Notes under the pieces: model-generated
Seen by the model: the letters and a program-made list of their open reading frames with translations, nothing else
Databases searched by the model: none
Told to the model about the DNA's origin: nothing
Position numbers and translations under genes: made by a program
From: Chitinilyticum litopenaei DSM 21440
GTDB lineage: Bacteria > Pseudomonadota > Gammaproteobacteria > Burkholderiales > Chitinibacteraceae
Assembly (NCBI RefSeq): GCF_000428145.1
Contig: NZ_KE386630.1
Coordinates: forward strand, 76,846 to 133,008
DNA: 56,163 nucleotides
Direction of reading: 5' to 3'
In this document: one piece after another, positions 33,484-41,238 of the stretch
Numbering within the stretch: position 1 is the stretch's first letter
Layout: each line of letters begins with the position of its first letter

Positions 33484-33706
33484 ATACCTGCAACCCTATG
33501 AACGTACAGCCCATGCCGTTGTTGACCTGCAGATCAATACCCGGCAAGTCCCTTGCCGCAAGCCGCCACGAGGGAGCGCAGTTCAAATCATGACCGCCGT
33601 GACACGCGGCTTGCGCCAGCTTGTGGATGCCGCACCCGGAATGAACGGCTTCGGCGCATGCCTTGCAGATTGCCGCTGATATCCCTAACAGCAACCCTTT
33701 CCTCAT
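33482..33706 (-). CDS. Possible small Cys-rich protein with a CxPSxR motif
   Basis: A 74-codon open frame divergent from the sulfatase maturase gene. It starts MRKGLLLGISAAIC and has six cysteines (14, 17, 25, 35, 43, 67). Residues 43-48 read CAPSWR, which fits CxPSxR, the sequence that sulfatase-maturing enzymes oxidise to formylglycine. No homologue is recognised, there is no good ribosome-binding site, and GC-rich DNA yields such frames by chance. The start codon is 13 bp from the maturase start, so their signals would overlap. Treat as a hypothesis. Confidence 0.3.
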   Translation of the reverse strand: MRKGLLLGISAAICKACAEAVHSGCGIHKLAQAACHGGHDLNCAPSWRLAARDLPGIDLQVNNGMGCTFIGLQV

Positions 33707-33718
33707 ACAGGAAGCGCC

Positions 33719-35005
33719 ATGATTCCCATCCACCCACTTGATCAGGACCCCAGGCTCACCCTGCCCGCGCTGGAGGAGGGAGACTTTTACGCCTTCCACG
33801 TCATGATCAAACCTGCGGGTGCGCAGTGCAATCTGGATTGCGCCTACTGCTTTTATCTGCACAAGGAAGACCTGCTGCAGCAGGGCAAGCTGCCGCGCAT
33901 GAGCGAATCGCTGCTGGAAGCCCATATCCGGCAATACATCGCCGCACAGACCGGGCCCGAAGTGGTGTTTACCTGGCAAGGCGGCGAACCCACGCTGATG
34001 GGGCTGGATTTTTTCCGCCGCGTGGTCGAGCTGCAGGCGCGCCATGCCAAACCGGGGCAGGCGATCGCCAATGATCTGCAGACCAACGGCATTCTGCTCG
34101 ATGACGAGTGGTGCGCATTTTTGAAGCAGCACCGCTTTCTGGTGGGCCTCTCAATCGACGGCCCGGCCGCGCTGCACGATGCCTACCGCTACAGCAAGGG
34201 CGGCAAGCCGACATTTGAGCGCGTGATGGCGGCGGTGCAATTGCTGCACCGGCACGCGATCACCTTCAATGCGCTGTGCGTGGTGAACCGGCTCAATGCC
34301 CGCAAACCGATTGATGTGTACCGCTTTCTGCGCGATGAAGTACGCCCGCGCATCATCCAGTTTTTGCCGGCGGTGGAGCCGGTCAGCTTCCGGGCAGTCG
34401 CCCCCGGTTACTGGAATCCGGACGAACTGCCGGTCAGTGGTTCACCGCGCGCAAGGCCCGGCCAGCCGGATTCGGTGGTGGCCGACTGGTCGGTCGATCC
34501 GGAAGACTGGGGCTATTTCCTGACCCGCGTATGGGAAGAATGGCTGAAGCGTGACTTCGGCCGCGTGTTTGTCGACCAGTTCGAGAATGTCATCAGCCAG
34601 TTGCTTGGCCGGGGCGCGCAGAACTGCGTGAGCGGGCAGATTTGCGGCAAGGCGCTGGCCATTGAACACGATGGCAGCCTCTACAGTTGCGACCATTTTG
34701 TCTACCCGGAATACCGGCTGGGCCATATTCGCGAGGTGCATGAGGGCGATATGGCCTTTTCCGAGCGGCAACAGGCTTTCGGTTTTGCCAAATACCAGAC
34801 CTTGCCGGCGTATTGCCGAGGCTGCCGTTATCTGCAGCTTTGCTGGGGCGAGTGTCCGAAAAACCGCTTTGTGAAAACCCCGGACGGTGAAGCCGGGCTC
34901 AATTACCTCTGCCCCGGTTTGAAGAAATTCTATGCCCGCATCGTGGCCGACCGCGCCGTGTTTCTTGGCCGCATGGGCATGAGTACTGGCAATTGCATCA
35001 TCTGA
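33719..35005 (+). CDS. Anaerobic sulfatase-maturating enzyme (radical SAM, SPASM)
   Basis: A 428-residue iron-sulfur enzyme that oxidises a Ser or Cys of a sulfatase to formylglycine without oxygen. The radical SAM motif is CNLDCAYCF (Cys37, Cys41, Cys44), with TWQGGEPTLMG as the SAM-binding glycine block and LSIDGP further on. The C-terminal SPASM cysteines for two auxiliary clusters are in NCVSGQICGKA, LYSCDHF, CRGCRYLQLCWGECP and YLCPG. The start has AGGAAG upstream. Its likely client is the Ser-type sulfatase 1.8 kb downstream; a MITE and an AraC gene lie between them. Confidence 0.94.
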   Translation: MIPIHPLDQDPRLTLPALEEGDFYAFHVMIKPAGAQCNLDCAYCFYLHKEDLLQQGKLPRMSESLLEAHIRQYIAAQTGPEVVFTWQGGEPTLMGLDFFRRVVELQARHAKPGQAIANDLQTNGILLDDEWCAFLKQHRFLVGLSIDGPAALHDAYRYSKGGKPTFERVMAAVQLLHRHAITFNALCVVNRLNARKPIDVYRFLRDEVRPRIIQFLPAVEPVSFRAVAPGYWNPDELPVSGSPRARPGQPDSVVADWSVDPEDWGYFLTRVWEEWLKRDFGRVFVDQFENVISQLLGRGAQNCVSGQICGKALAIEHDGSLYSCDHFVYPEYRLGHIREVHEGDMAFSERQQAFGFAKYQTLPAYCRGCRYLQLCWGECPKNRFVKTPDGEAGLNYLCPGLKKFYARIVADRAVFLGRMGMSTGNCII

Positions 35006-35013
35006 CCAGCCAT

Positions 35014-35285
35014 CTAGGTTCTGTTGACGTTTTGTTTGCGCTGCCCGTTTGTGCTGTTTTTGGCCTGAAACAAGGCGCGAAGCCCGCCGCATAGTCGTTC
35101 TATGCAAGGGCTTTGCAACGCAGGGTCAGGCCAAAAACAGCCAAACCCGGCGGGCTGGGCGCTTTTTGCGCCGACTCCGCGTTGTTGCTTCGCTGACATA
35201 ACCCGTTATGCGGCGCTCGCAACGCCTTGATTCGGCGCAAAAATCGCTCCAGCGGGAACGCAAACAAAACGTCAACAGAACCTAG
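35014..35285. mobile_element. 264-bp MITE with perfect 23-bp inverted repeats and CTAG duplication
   Basis: Element 35018-35281 begins GTTCTGTTGACGTTTTGTTT and ends with the exact reverse complement (23 bp perfect). CTAG flanks both sides. The interior is non-coding and folds into nested stems (GCTGTTTTTGGCCTGA/TCAGGCCAAAAACAGC; TTTTTGCGCCGA/TCGGCGCAAAAA; GCATAG/CTATGC). The CTAG duplication is shared with the MITE at 17944, although the ends differ. Confidence 0.88.
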
Positions 35286-35289
35286 CCCA

Positions 35290-35365
35290 CTCAGCAATTC
35301 GTCATTCCGCCCCCCCGCAGGGATTACCCGCGCGATGCCGGCATGACGATTGTTACTTTGCTGAG
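35290..35365. repeat. Long imperfect hairpin between convergent genes
   Basis: Outer arms CTCAGCAA/TTGCTGAG enclose CGTCATTCCG and GGCATGACG, giving a 76-bp fold-back. It resembles the GTCATTCCC-type repeat at 49031. It sits between the maturase (plus) and the AraC gene (minus), next to the MITE. Confidence 0.55.
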
Positions 35366-35373
35366 GTCGCTCA

Positions 35374-36384
35374 CTAATCAGGTGCGGTCATGGGCTGTGG
35401 TTCATCCGGCTTGCGGCGCAGCGTGTCGGATGGCCGCTCGCCAAAGCATGCACGGTAGAGGCGGGAAAAGTCGCCAAAGTGCCAGAATCCCCAGTCCAGC
35501 GCGACCGCCGAGACGGTCGTCGTGCCTCTGGATGCGCTCTGCAAGGCCTGGCGCGCGCGGTGCAATCGGATGCGGGTGAGGTAGGCCAGCGGCGTCATCC
35601 CGAGGATGGCCTTGAAGGCATTTTCGAGGGTGCGCTCGCTCACTGCGGCGACACGGCAGAGATCGCCGACCCGCAAGGGATGGCCGACCAGGGCTAAAGC
35701 ATGCGTCTCGACCTTGCGGATCAGCTGGCTATACGCTTGCCTGGTCTGGCTTTCGCGAGTGTTTTCAGCGCCATGGGCATGGTGCAGCGCGGCAATCAGG
35801 GTATCGAAGAGTTCGGCTTCGACGGCCATCCTGACATCCACGCGTTCGTTGAAGCGCTCCGGCTGCCGTTCAGCGGTATCGACCAGGCGCTTGCCCCAGG
35901 CGAACAGGCCAGCTGCCGCGCCTTCGGCAAGCTGCAATGCCTGCAGACCTGCCGGCAAAGCAAGCCCGCCAACGCTTTGGCGCGCGAGCAGCTGTTCGCT
36001 CATCATCCGCGGCGCGACCAGCAACGTAATGCTCTGCCAGCCAGGCTCGGTAACAAAACGGGCCTCGGCGCCAGGCTCGACCGCCAGCAGCATGTCTGCG
36101 CCAACTTCACGCCCGTTTACCGTCCCCCTGACCTCTGGACCGAACACCACATAAGCCAGACAGCCATTGCCGGCGCTGCTATTGGACCTGACGCGCTGAT
36201 TGGCCGAGTGATAAACCAGTGCCGACTGGCCAAGACGGACGATGACGCGCCTGACCCGCAGCGGGGTGGACGCCAGCTGCATCGCGTCTTGCTCCAGCAA
36301 TTCGATCCCGTTGCCTGCCTGACTGGCATCTGAAAACTCAAACACCTCGACGGCCGGCAGTGGGGGCGGATTCCTTGCATTCAT
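35374..36384 (-). CDS. AraC-family transcriptional regulator
   Basis: A 336-residue regulator. The N-terminal two thirds is a sensing and dimer domain without a clear family name. The C-terminal domain (about 235-325) has the two AraC helix-turn-helix units: VGDLCRVAAVSERTLENAF and DWGFWHFGDFSRLYRACFG. It is divergent from the sulfatase gene across a 420-bp gap, so it most likely controls sulfatase and transporter expression in response to a sulfated substrate or product. The ATG at 36384 is preceded by GGAG on the minus strand. Confidence 0.9.
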   Translation of the reverse strand: MNARNPPPLPAVEVFEFSDASQAGNGIELLEQDAMQLASTPLRVRRVIVRLGQSALVYHSANQRVRSNSSAGNGCLAYVVFGPEVRGTVNGREVGADMLLAVEPGAEARFVTEPGWQSITLLVAPRMMSEQLLARQSVGGLALPAGLQALQLAEGAAAGLFAWGKRLVDTAERQPERFNERVDVRMAVEAELFDTLIAALHHAHGAENTRESQTRQAYSQLIRKVETHALALVGHPLRVGDLCRVAAVSERTLENAFKAILGMTPLAYLTRIRLHRARQALQSASRGTTTVSAVALDWGFWHFGDFSRLYRACFGERPSDTLRRKPDEPQPMTAPD

Positions 36385-36804
36385 GCTGTTTCGGGGCTCC
36401 TTCTTGCGGAAATCCGATAGACCCCGATGGGGAAATATTGAATTCTCCGACTCTGGACTTATAGCGCACCCGGTTATTGTTTTAGGTCAAGCAATCGCAA
36501 ACCATGCATTGCGCAAGGAACGGCGTTCTTTATAAACACATCAGGGCCTGCTGCGGTCTGGCCAGGCTCGGCAGGCGATCTCCGCTGCGTTGCCGTTTCT
36601 TGGCGGGCTTTGCAAGGTGGTGACAAACCCTGAACAGACCAATCCGGCAGCCAGACGCAATTGCGCCAACACGGCCTTGCTGCTTCGCCGGCCTTGACGT
36701 CTTGGCGGGCAATCAGCTACAAGACATCAACAGAAACCGCTATCAGCGCCAGTACAGCGCCGATGCGACAGCAATCCAGGACACCCGCAGGAAATGGAGC
36801 CCGC
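36385..36804. promoter_or_regulatory. Divergent control region of the AraC regulator and sulfatase
   Basis: A 420-bp gap between divergent genes, long enough for AraC operator sites. A TATAAA-like box (CTTTATAAACAC) lies at 36529-36540. I could not define direct repeats typical of AraC operators with confidence, and no small gene is evident. Confidence 0.4.
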
Positions 36805-38595
36805 ATGAAAACCGCAACACTCTCTGTCATCGCTGCGACGATGGCGACGCTATTATGCGCGCCAGCCAGCGCGCAAGCAGAAACACCTCGCAAACGCCCC
36901 AATATCGTCGTCATTCTCGGCGATGACCTGGGCTATGCCGATCTGGGCGCCTTCGGCAGTGAAATCAAGACGCCCAATATCGACGCACTGGCCCGTGATG
37001 GCGTGCGCTTCACCAATTTCTACACGCATGCCTCCAGTTCGCCGACCCGCTCGACACTGCTCACCGGCATCGATACGCACCGCAACGGCATGGGCAATAT
37101 GGACGAATGGATCGCCCCCAACCAGCGCGGCGTGGACGGCTACGAGGGCTATCTGAGGCCCGGGATACCGACGCTGCCCGAGGTGCTGAAGAATGCCGGT
37201 TATCACACCTACATGGTTGGAAAATGGCACATGGGCAAGGCGCCCGATCTCATTCCCCGCGCCCGCGGTTTCGAGCGCGACTTCAGCCTGCTGGATGGTG
37301 CGGGCAGCTACTGGGACATGACCAATTTCACGGCCGCGTCGCCCAAATCGGTGTTCACCGAGGATGGCAAGTACCTGAGTAAACTGCCTGACGATTATTA
37401 CGCCACCAAAACCTACACGGACAAGATGATCAGCTTCATCGACGCCAACCGCGCCGATGGCAAGCCCTTCTTTGCCTACGTGGCCCACCAGGCGCCACAT
37501 GATCCGTATCACCTGCCGAAAGATTGGCGCAACCGCCATGTCGGCGAATACGACAAGGGCTGGGACGCGGTCAGGCAGGAGCGGCTGCAGCGGCAGATCG
37601 AGCTGGGCATCCAGCCGGCTGGCACGGAGCTCTCCGAACGCATGTGGTTCGTTCCCGACCCAATCGTGCTGGCACCAATCTCTCGTGCAATGATGGGCAA
37701 GAAGATGGAGTTGTATGCTGGCCTGGTGGAGAACCTCGATCATCATGTCGGCCGCCTGGTCGACCATCTGAAGAAAATCGGCGAATACGACAACACCATT
37801 TTCCTCGTTTTTGGCGATAACGGCGCCGAGGGCACCGATCTCTTCGACATGATCGCTGGCTCACCCGGTTCGCGCGACTATCTGTTCAGCGCGATCAACT
37901 GGTCACAAACCCACCCCAATTCCTGGGGCGACCCCGGTTCCTATCCCGCCTATGGCCCGATGTGGGCGCAGGTGTCGATGACGCCGTTCAGCCAGTACAA
38001 GGGCTGGATGGCCGAGGGCGGCATCCGCAATGGCCTTATCGTCAGTGGCCCCGCAGTCCAGCGCACGAAGGGCAGCATCAATCATGGTGTGATGCATGTG
38101 GCGGACATCATGCCAACGATGATGGACATCGCCGGTGCAAGCTATCCCAGGGTCGGCGATGACAAGAAAGCGCCCGCGCTGATGGGCAAATCCTGGGCGC
38201 CCATGCTCGCCGGCCAGAGCGAATCGCCCCGTACGGAGCAGGATTACCTGGCCTGGGAAGTTTTTGGCAATCGCGCGGTACGCCAGGGTGAATGGAAAAT
38301 CCGCTGGCAATACAAGCCCTACGGTACTGAAAGCTGGGAGCTTTACAATCTGGCAAATGACCCGGCCGAGCGCAAGAATCTGGCCGCGGCAAATCCTGAC
38401 AAAGTCAAGGCCATGACGGCGCTCTGGGATCGCTATGTGCAGGAAAATAACGTGATTCTGCCAAACCGCTCGCCGTATGAAACGCTGGAAGATGTAATGC
38501 CGCCACGGGTTCCGGACGACAAGGCTTTCCCGCCGCTGATCTACAGAAAGCAGTTTGTTCCTCCGCAAGACATGATGGCGGATCCCAAGCCCTGA
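36805..38595 (+). CDS. Periplasmic arylsulfatase, Ser-type
   Basis: A 596-residue sulfatase of the alkaline-phosphatase superfamily. The signal peptide is MKTATLSVIAATMATLLCAP with ASAQA cleavage. The mature start KRPNIVVILGDDLGYADLG gives metal ligands Asp40-Asp41. The modification motif is SSPTRSTLLTG, that is S78-x-P-x-R, so the formylglycine would come from Ser78; this needs an anaerobic-type maturase, which is encoded upstream. The ATG at 36805 has GGAG six bases before it; an earlier in-frame ATG lacks a signal peptide. It is followed by an outer-membrane transporter gene. The substrate is an organic sulfate ester of unknown identity. Confidence 0.93.
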   Translation: MKTATLSVIAATMATLLCAPASAQAETPRKRPNIVVILGDDLGYADLGAFGSEIKTPNIDALARDGVRFTNFYTHASSSPTRSTLLTGIDTHRNGMGNMDEWIAPNQRGVDGYEGYLRPGIPTLPEVLKNAGYHTYMVGKWHMGKAPDLIPRARGFERDFSLLDGAGSYWDMTNFTAASPKSVFTEDGKYLSKLPDDYYATKTYTDKMISFIDANRADGKPFFAYVAHQAPHDPYHLPKDWRNRHVGEYDKGWDAVRQERLQRQIELGIQPAGTELSERMWFVPDPIVLAPISRAMMGKKMELYAGLVENLDHHVGRLVDHLKKIGEYDNTIFLVFGDNGAEGTDLFDMIAGSPGSRDYLFSAINWSQTHPNSWGDPGSYPAYGPMWAQVSMTPFSQYKGWMAEGGIRNGLIVSGPAVQRTKGSINHGVMHVADIMPTMMDIAGASYPRVGDDKKAPALMGKSWAPMLAGQSESPRTEQDYLAWEVFGNRAVRQGEWKIRWQYKPYGTESWELYNLANDPAERKNLAAANPDKVKAMTALWDRYVQENNVILPNRSPYETLEDVMPPRVPDDKAFPPLIYRKQFVPPQDMMADPKP

Positions 38596-38637
38596 TTTTT
38601 CTGCCCGGAAAACTGACACCCACACAGGATGAAATTC

Positions 38638-39624
38638 ATGACAAGCAACAAGAAAAGCCGTTTTGCACGTTTCCCGCTGCTCGCCACCGCCTTGCTGGCG
38701 ATTGGCGTGATCGGTTCGGCGCACGCCGAAGTACCGGCCCGTTTTTACTGGAAATCGCTGACCGGCGGGAGCGCGGTGCCCCTGATCGTTGAATCCATCA
38801 GCGGCAACGCCAATCCTTTCGATCCGTCCCATCTGGTCAGCGATGATGCCAATTTCGATGCGACACTGGCTCTGGCTGGATATGCGCAGACATTCTCGCT
38901 GCTGGATCGCCCGGCGATGGCGGCCATTCTTTTCCCCATGGGGCGCATTTCTGGCGAGGCGCGAGCAGTGAATGGCGCTTCGGTCTCGCAGTCCGCCAGC
39001 GGTTTTGGTGATCCGACACTGGAGCTGAACGTCAATATCATCGGACCGAAACCGCAAGTCGATATTCCCGGTGCCATGCGTTACGAGCCGGGCTTTTCGC
39101 TGGATCTGCTGGCAGACCTCGCCGTGCCGATCGGCGAGTATGACAGCAAGCAGTCGCTCAATCTTGGCCAGAACCGCTGGTATGGTCGTATTGGCGCGCC
39201 GATGATCATGCAGCTGGGTGCCTGGGTGCCCGGCAGACGGACCACACTGGAATTGCTGCCCGCGGTCTGGCTTTTCGGTGACAACAACGATTTCGTTGGA
39301 CGCAATCTGCAAACCGACCCGCTATTGCAAATCGACGCCCATCTGACGCGTGATTTCACGGCAAACCTCTGGGGCTCGGTGGATGGTTCCTGGTATAAGG
39401 GCGGCAAGGCCACCATTGATGGCGTAGCGGGTAGCGATCGCAATGATGTTACCTTGGGCTTTACCCTTGGCTATACGATCAACAGCAACATCGGCCTCAC
39501 TGCCAGCTACCGCTCGACAATCAACGACAGCGCTCCCGGCGATATGCGTATGGACAGCTTCATGATGACGCTGGTCTTTGGCTGGCATCCGCTCATCGAA
39601 GGCTTTGGCCGTCTGAAGGAGTAA
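38638..39624 (+). CDS. Outer-membrane channel, phenol-degradation MetA type
   Basis: A 328-residue beta-barrel-like protein with a signal peptide (RFARFPLLATALLAIGVIGSAHA). It matches the transporter family of pfam13557/COG4313, often found with aromatic degradation genes; repeated alternating strands such as GFSLDLLADLAVPIGEYDS and VTLGFTLGYTINSNIGLTA support a barrel, which ends in a C-terminal strand followed by a short tail. The ATG at 38638 has AGGA eight bases upstream; an ATG at 38629 has none. It is 42 bp after the sulfatase and probably imports its sulfated aromatic substrate into the periplasm. A 13-bp-arm hairpin follows. Confidence 0.78.
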   Translation: MTSNKKSRFARFPLLATALLAIGVIGSAHAEVPARFYWKSLTGGSAVPLIVESISGNANPFDPSHLVSDDANFDATLALAGYAQTFSLLDRPAMAAILFPMGRISGEARAVNGASVSQSASGFGDPTLELNVNIIGPKPQVDIPGAMRYEPGFSLDLLADLAVPIGEYDSKQSLNLGQNRWYGRIGAPMIMQLGAWVPGRRTTLELLPAVWLFGDNNDFVGRNLQTDPLLQIDAHLTRDFTANLWGSVDGSWYKGGKATIDGVAGSDRNDVTLGFTLGYTINSNIGLTASYRSTINDSAPGDMRMDSFMMTLVFGWHPLIEGFGRLKE

Positions 39625-39664
39625 GCGGCGCACACACCGGCAGCGCCTTACCCTGCCGCACGAC

Positions 39665-39696
39665 ACAAGGCCCGCAGCCCACACTGCGGGCCTTGT
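39665..39696 (+). terminator. Hairpin after the sulfatase-transporter operon
   Basis: Perfect 13-bp arms ACAAGGCCCGCAG/CTGCGGGCCTTGT with a six-base loop lie 40 bp past the stop. No T tract follows. Confidence 0.65.
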
Positions 39697-39737
39697 GCAT
39701 GCGGCTTGCCGGCTGACGCCCACGACTACAAATACAC

Positions 39738-39785
39738 GGGTATAAGACCACAAGCAAACATGCTAAAAGGCTGCTGGCAATTACA
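39738..39785. repeat. Diverged GGGTAT-family element, copy D
   Basis: GGGTATAAGACCACAAGC is followed by AAAAGGCTGCTGGCAATTACA, which resembles the right half of the copy at 14212 (AAAAGGCAGCAGAGCAATACC). The arms no longer pair well. It ends at the stop codon of the DUF445 gene. Confidence 0.4.
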
Positions 39786-41075
39786 TCACAGGGTATTCAG
39801 CATTTTCCCGACCCCGTAGATCAGCAGCCCGATCAGGCCGCCCACCAGCGTGCCGTTCACGCGGATGTACTGCAGGTCGGTGCCGATATTGAGCTCCAGC
39901 CGGTCGACCATGGTGCGGTCATCCCAGGCCTTGACCTGGCCGGCGATGAAGTCGGCAATCGGCTCGCGCCAGCGCGCCAAAAGGCGCGGCGCGGCGGCCT
40001 CGACCTGTTCGTTGATCCAGGCGCGCATCGCCGGGTCGCGGCGCAGGCGCACCGCCAGCGAGCCGGTCACCGTGGCCAGCTGGCGACGCAGCGCCGAATC
40101 GGGCTGCTGCAGGTCATCCTGCAGCCGGTCGAGCAGCGCCAGCCACACATGGGCCAGCTGGCCGGTAAAGCCGGGCTGGGTCAGCAGCTCGGCCTGCGCG
40201 CGCGCCAGCCGGGCCTGCAGCTGCGGGTCGTGGCGCAACTGCTGGGCGAGCTCGGCCAGCCAGTCGTCCAGCCGCCCATGCAGGGCATGCTGCGGATCGC
40301 GGCAGGCCTCGCGCAATTCGCGCTGCACGCCGTGCACCAGTTTTTCGGTGAGGTAGCGCCCGGCCGCCCGATCGAGGCTGACATAGCGCAGCACGCTCAT
40401 TTCGGCTGCCACGACCGCAATCAGCCGCTCGCGCACCTCCGGCTCGTCGAGCTGGCGGTCCAGTTCGCGCAGGATTTCATCGAGCACGCGGTGCTGCTGC
40501 CCATCCTTCCCGCGACCTTCCAGGCTTTCCAGCAAGCCGGCCAGCAAGGGGGCGAGATCGAGCCGGCGCAGGCGCAGCAGCAGACCTTCCTGCAGGAAGT
40601 GCTGGGCGCGCGGGTCGTGCAGCGCCAGCAAAACCTGACCGAGCAGCGTCAACAGCAGCTCATCCAGCCAAGCCTGGGCCTGGGGTCTGGCCAGCCAGCG
40701 CACCAGCTGGGCCGCCGGGTTGTATTCGCGCAGCGCGGCCAGCACCCGCTCGGTGGAGAGAAAATTGCCGGTGATGAAGCTGCCCAGACTGTCGGCAATG
40801 CGCGCCTTGTTGCGCGGAATGATGGCCGTGTGCGCCAGCGGAATGCCCAGCGGATGCCGAAACAGCGCCACCACGGCAAACCAGTCGGCCAGCGCGCCGA
40901 TCATGGCGGCCTCGGCAAACGCCGCCACCCAGGGCCAGAGCGGATGCTGCTGGCGCAATACCTGCGCCAGCACGAACAATGCCGTCACCACCAGCAGCAG
41001 CAACAGCGCCGTGCGGCGCGCGCGCGCCAGCCTTTGTCGTTTTTCCCGTGTTTCCGCTGTCTCGATGCTGCCCAC
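39786..41075 (-). CDS. DUF445 inner-membrane protein (YjiN-like)
   Basis: A 429-residue protein of the DUF445 family. An N-terminal transmembrane helix (RTALLLLLVVTALFVLAQVL) is followed by the family signature MIGALADWFAVVALFRHPLGIPL, IIPRNKARIADSLGSFI and NFLSTERVLAAL. A long helical body and a C-terminal membrane segment (IRVNGTLVGGLIGLLIYGVG) complete it. Function is unknown. I choose the GTG at 41075, which has GGGGAGG seven bases upstream; an ATG at 41141 would add 22 residues. It is divergent from the cyclase gene. Confidence 0.82.
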   Translation of the reverse strand: MGSIETAETREKRQRLARARRTALLLLLVVTALFVLAQVLRQQHPLWPWVAAFAEAAMIGALADWFAVVALFRHPLGIPLAHTAIIPRNKARIADSLGSFITGNFLSTERVLAALREYNPAAQLVRWLARPQAQAWLDELLLTLLGQVLLALHDPRAQHFLQEGLLLRLRRLDLAPLLAGLLESLEGRGKDGQQHRVLDEILRELDRQLDEPEVRERLIAVVAAEMSVLRYVSLDRAAGRYLTEKLVHGVQRELREACRDPQHALHGRLDDWLAELAQQLRHDPQLQARLARAQAELLTQPGFTGQLAHVWLALLDRLQDDLQQPDSALRRQLATVTGSLAVRLRRDPAMRAWINEQVEAAAPRLLARWREPIADFIAGQVKAWDDRTMVDRLELNIGTDLQYIRVNGTLVGGLIGLLIYGVGKMLNTL

Positions 41076-41238
41076 GCCCGCCCTCCCCGCTTTTATCCGC
41101 AGGATAGCGCAAGACCCGGCGCGGGTCGTGCGGCGCGACATGCGAGCAACACCGTTCACGGTGGCGGCGAATTCCTGCCGCAGCGGCACGAGCGCCATAT
41201 TAAGCTATGCGCTGTTGCGAATTGCGGATGGCACCGGC

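Noticed and set aside
33484..33541. CATACC ... AATACCC as another GGGTAT-family copy after rlmD
   Set aside because: The two ends are in the same orientation and the inner arms do not pair; not counted as a family member.
33591..33680. 29-codon plus-strand frame ending GACLADCR, as a possible peptide precursor for the radical SAM enzyme
   Set aside because: The enzyme is a sulfatase maturase, not a peptide-modifying RiPP enzyme. The ribosome-binding site is 13 bases away and there is no leader-like conservation.
35366..35390. CTAATCAGGT near the AraC stop as a second IS1595 end
   Set aside because: Only about nine bases match and the following sequence diverges; likely chance.
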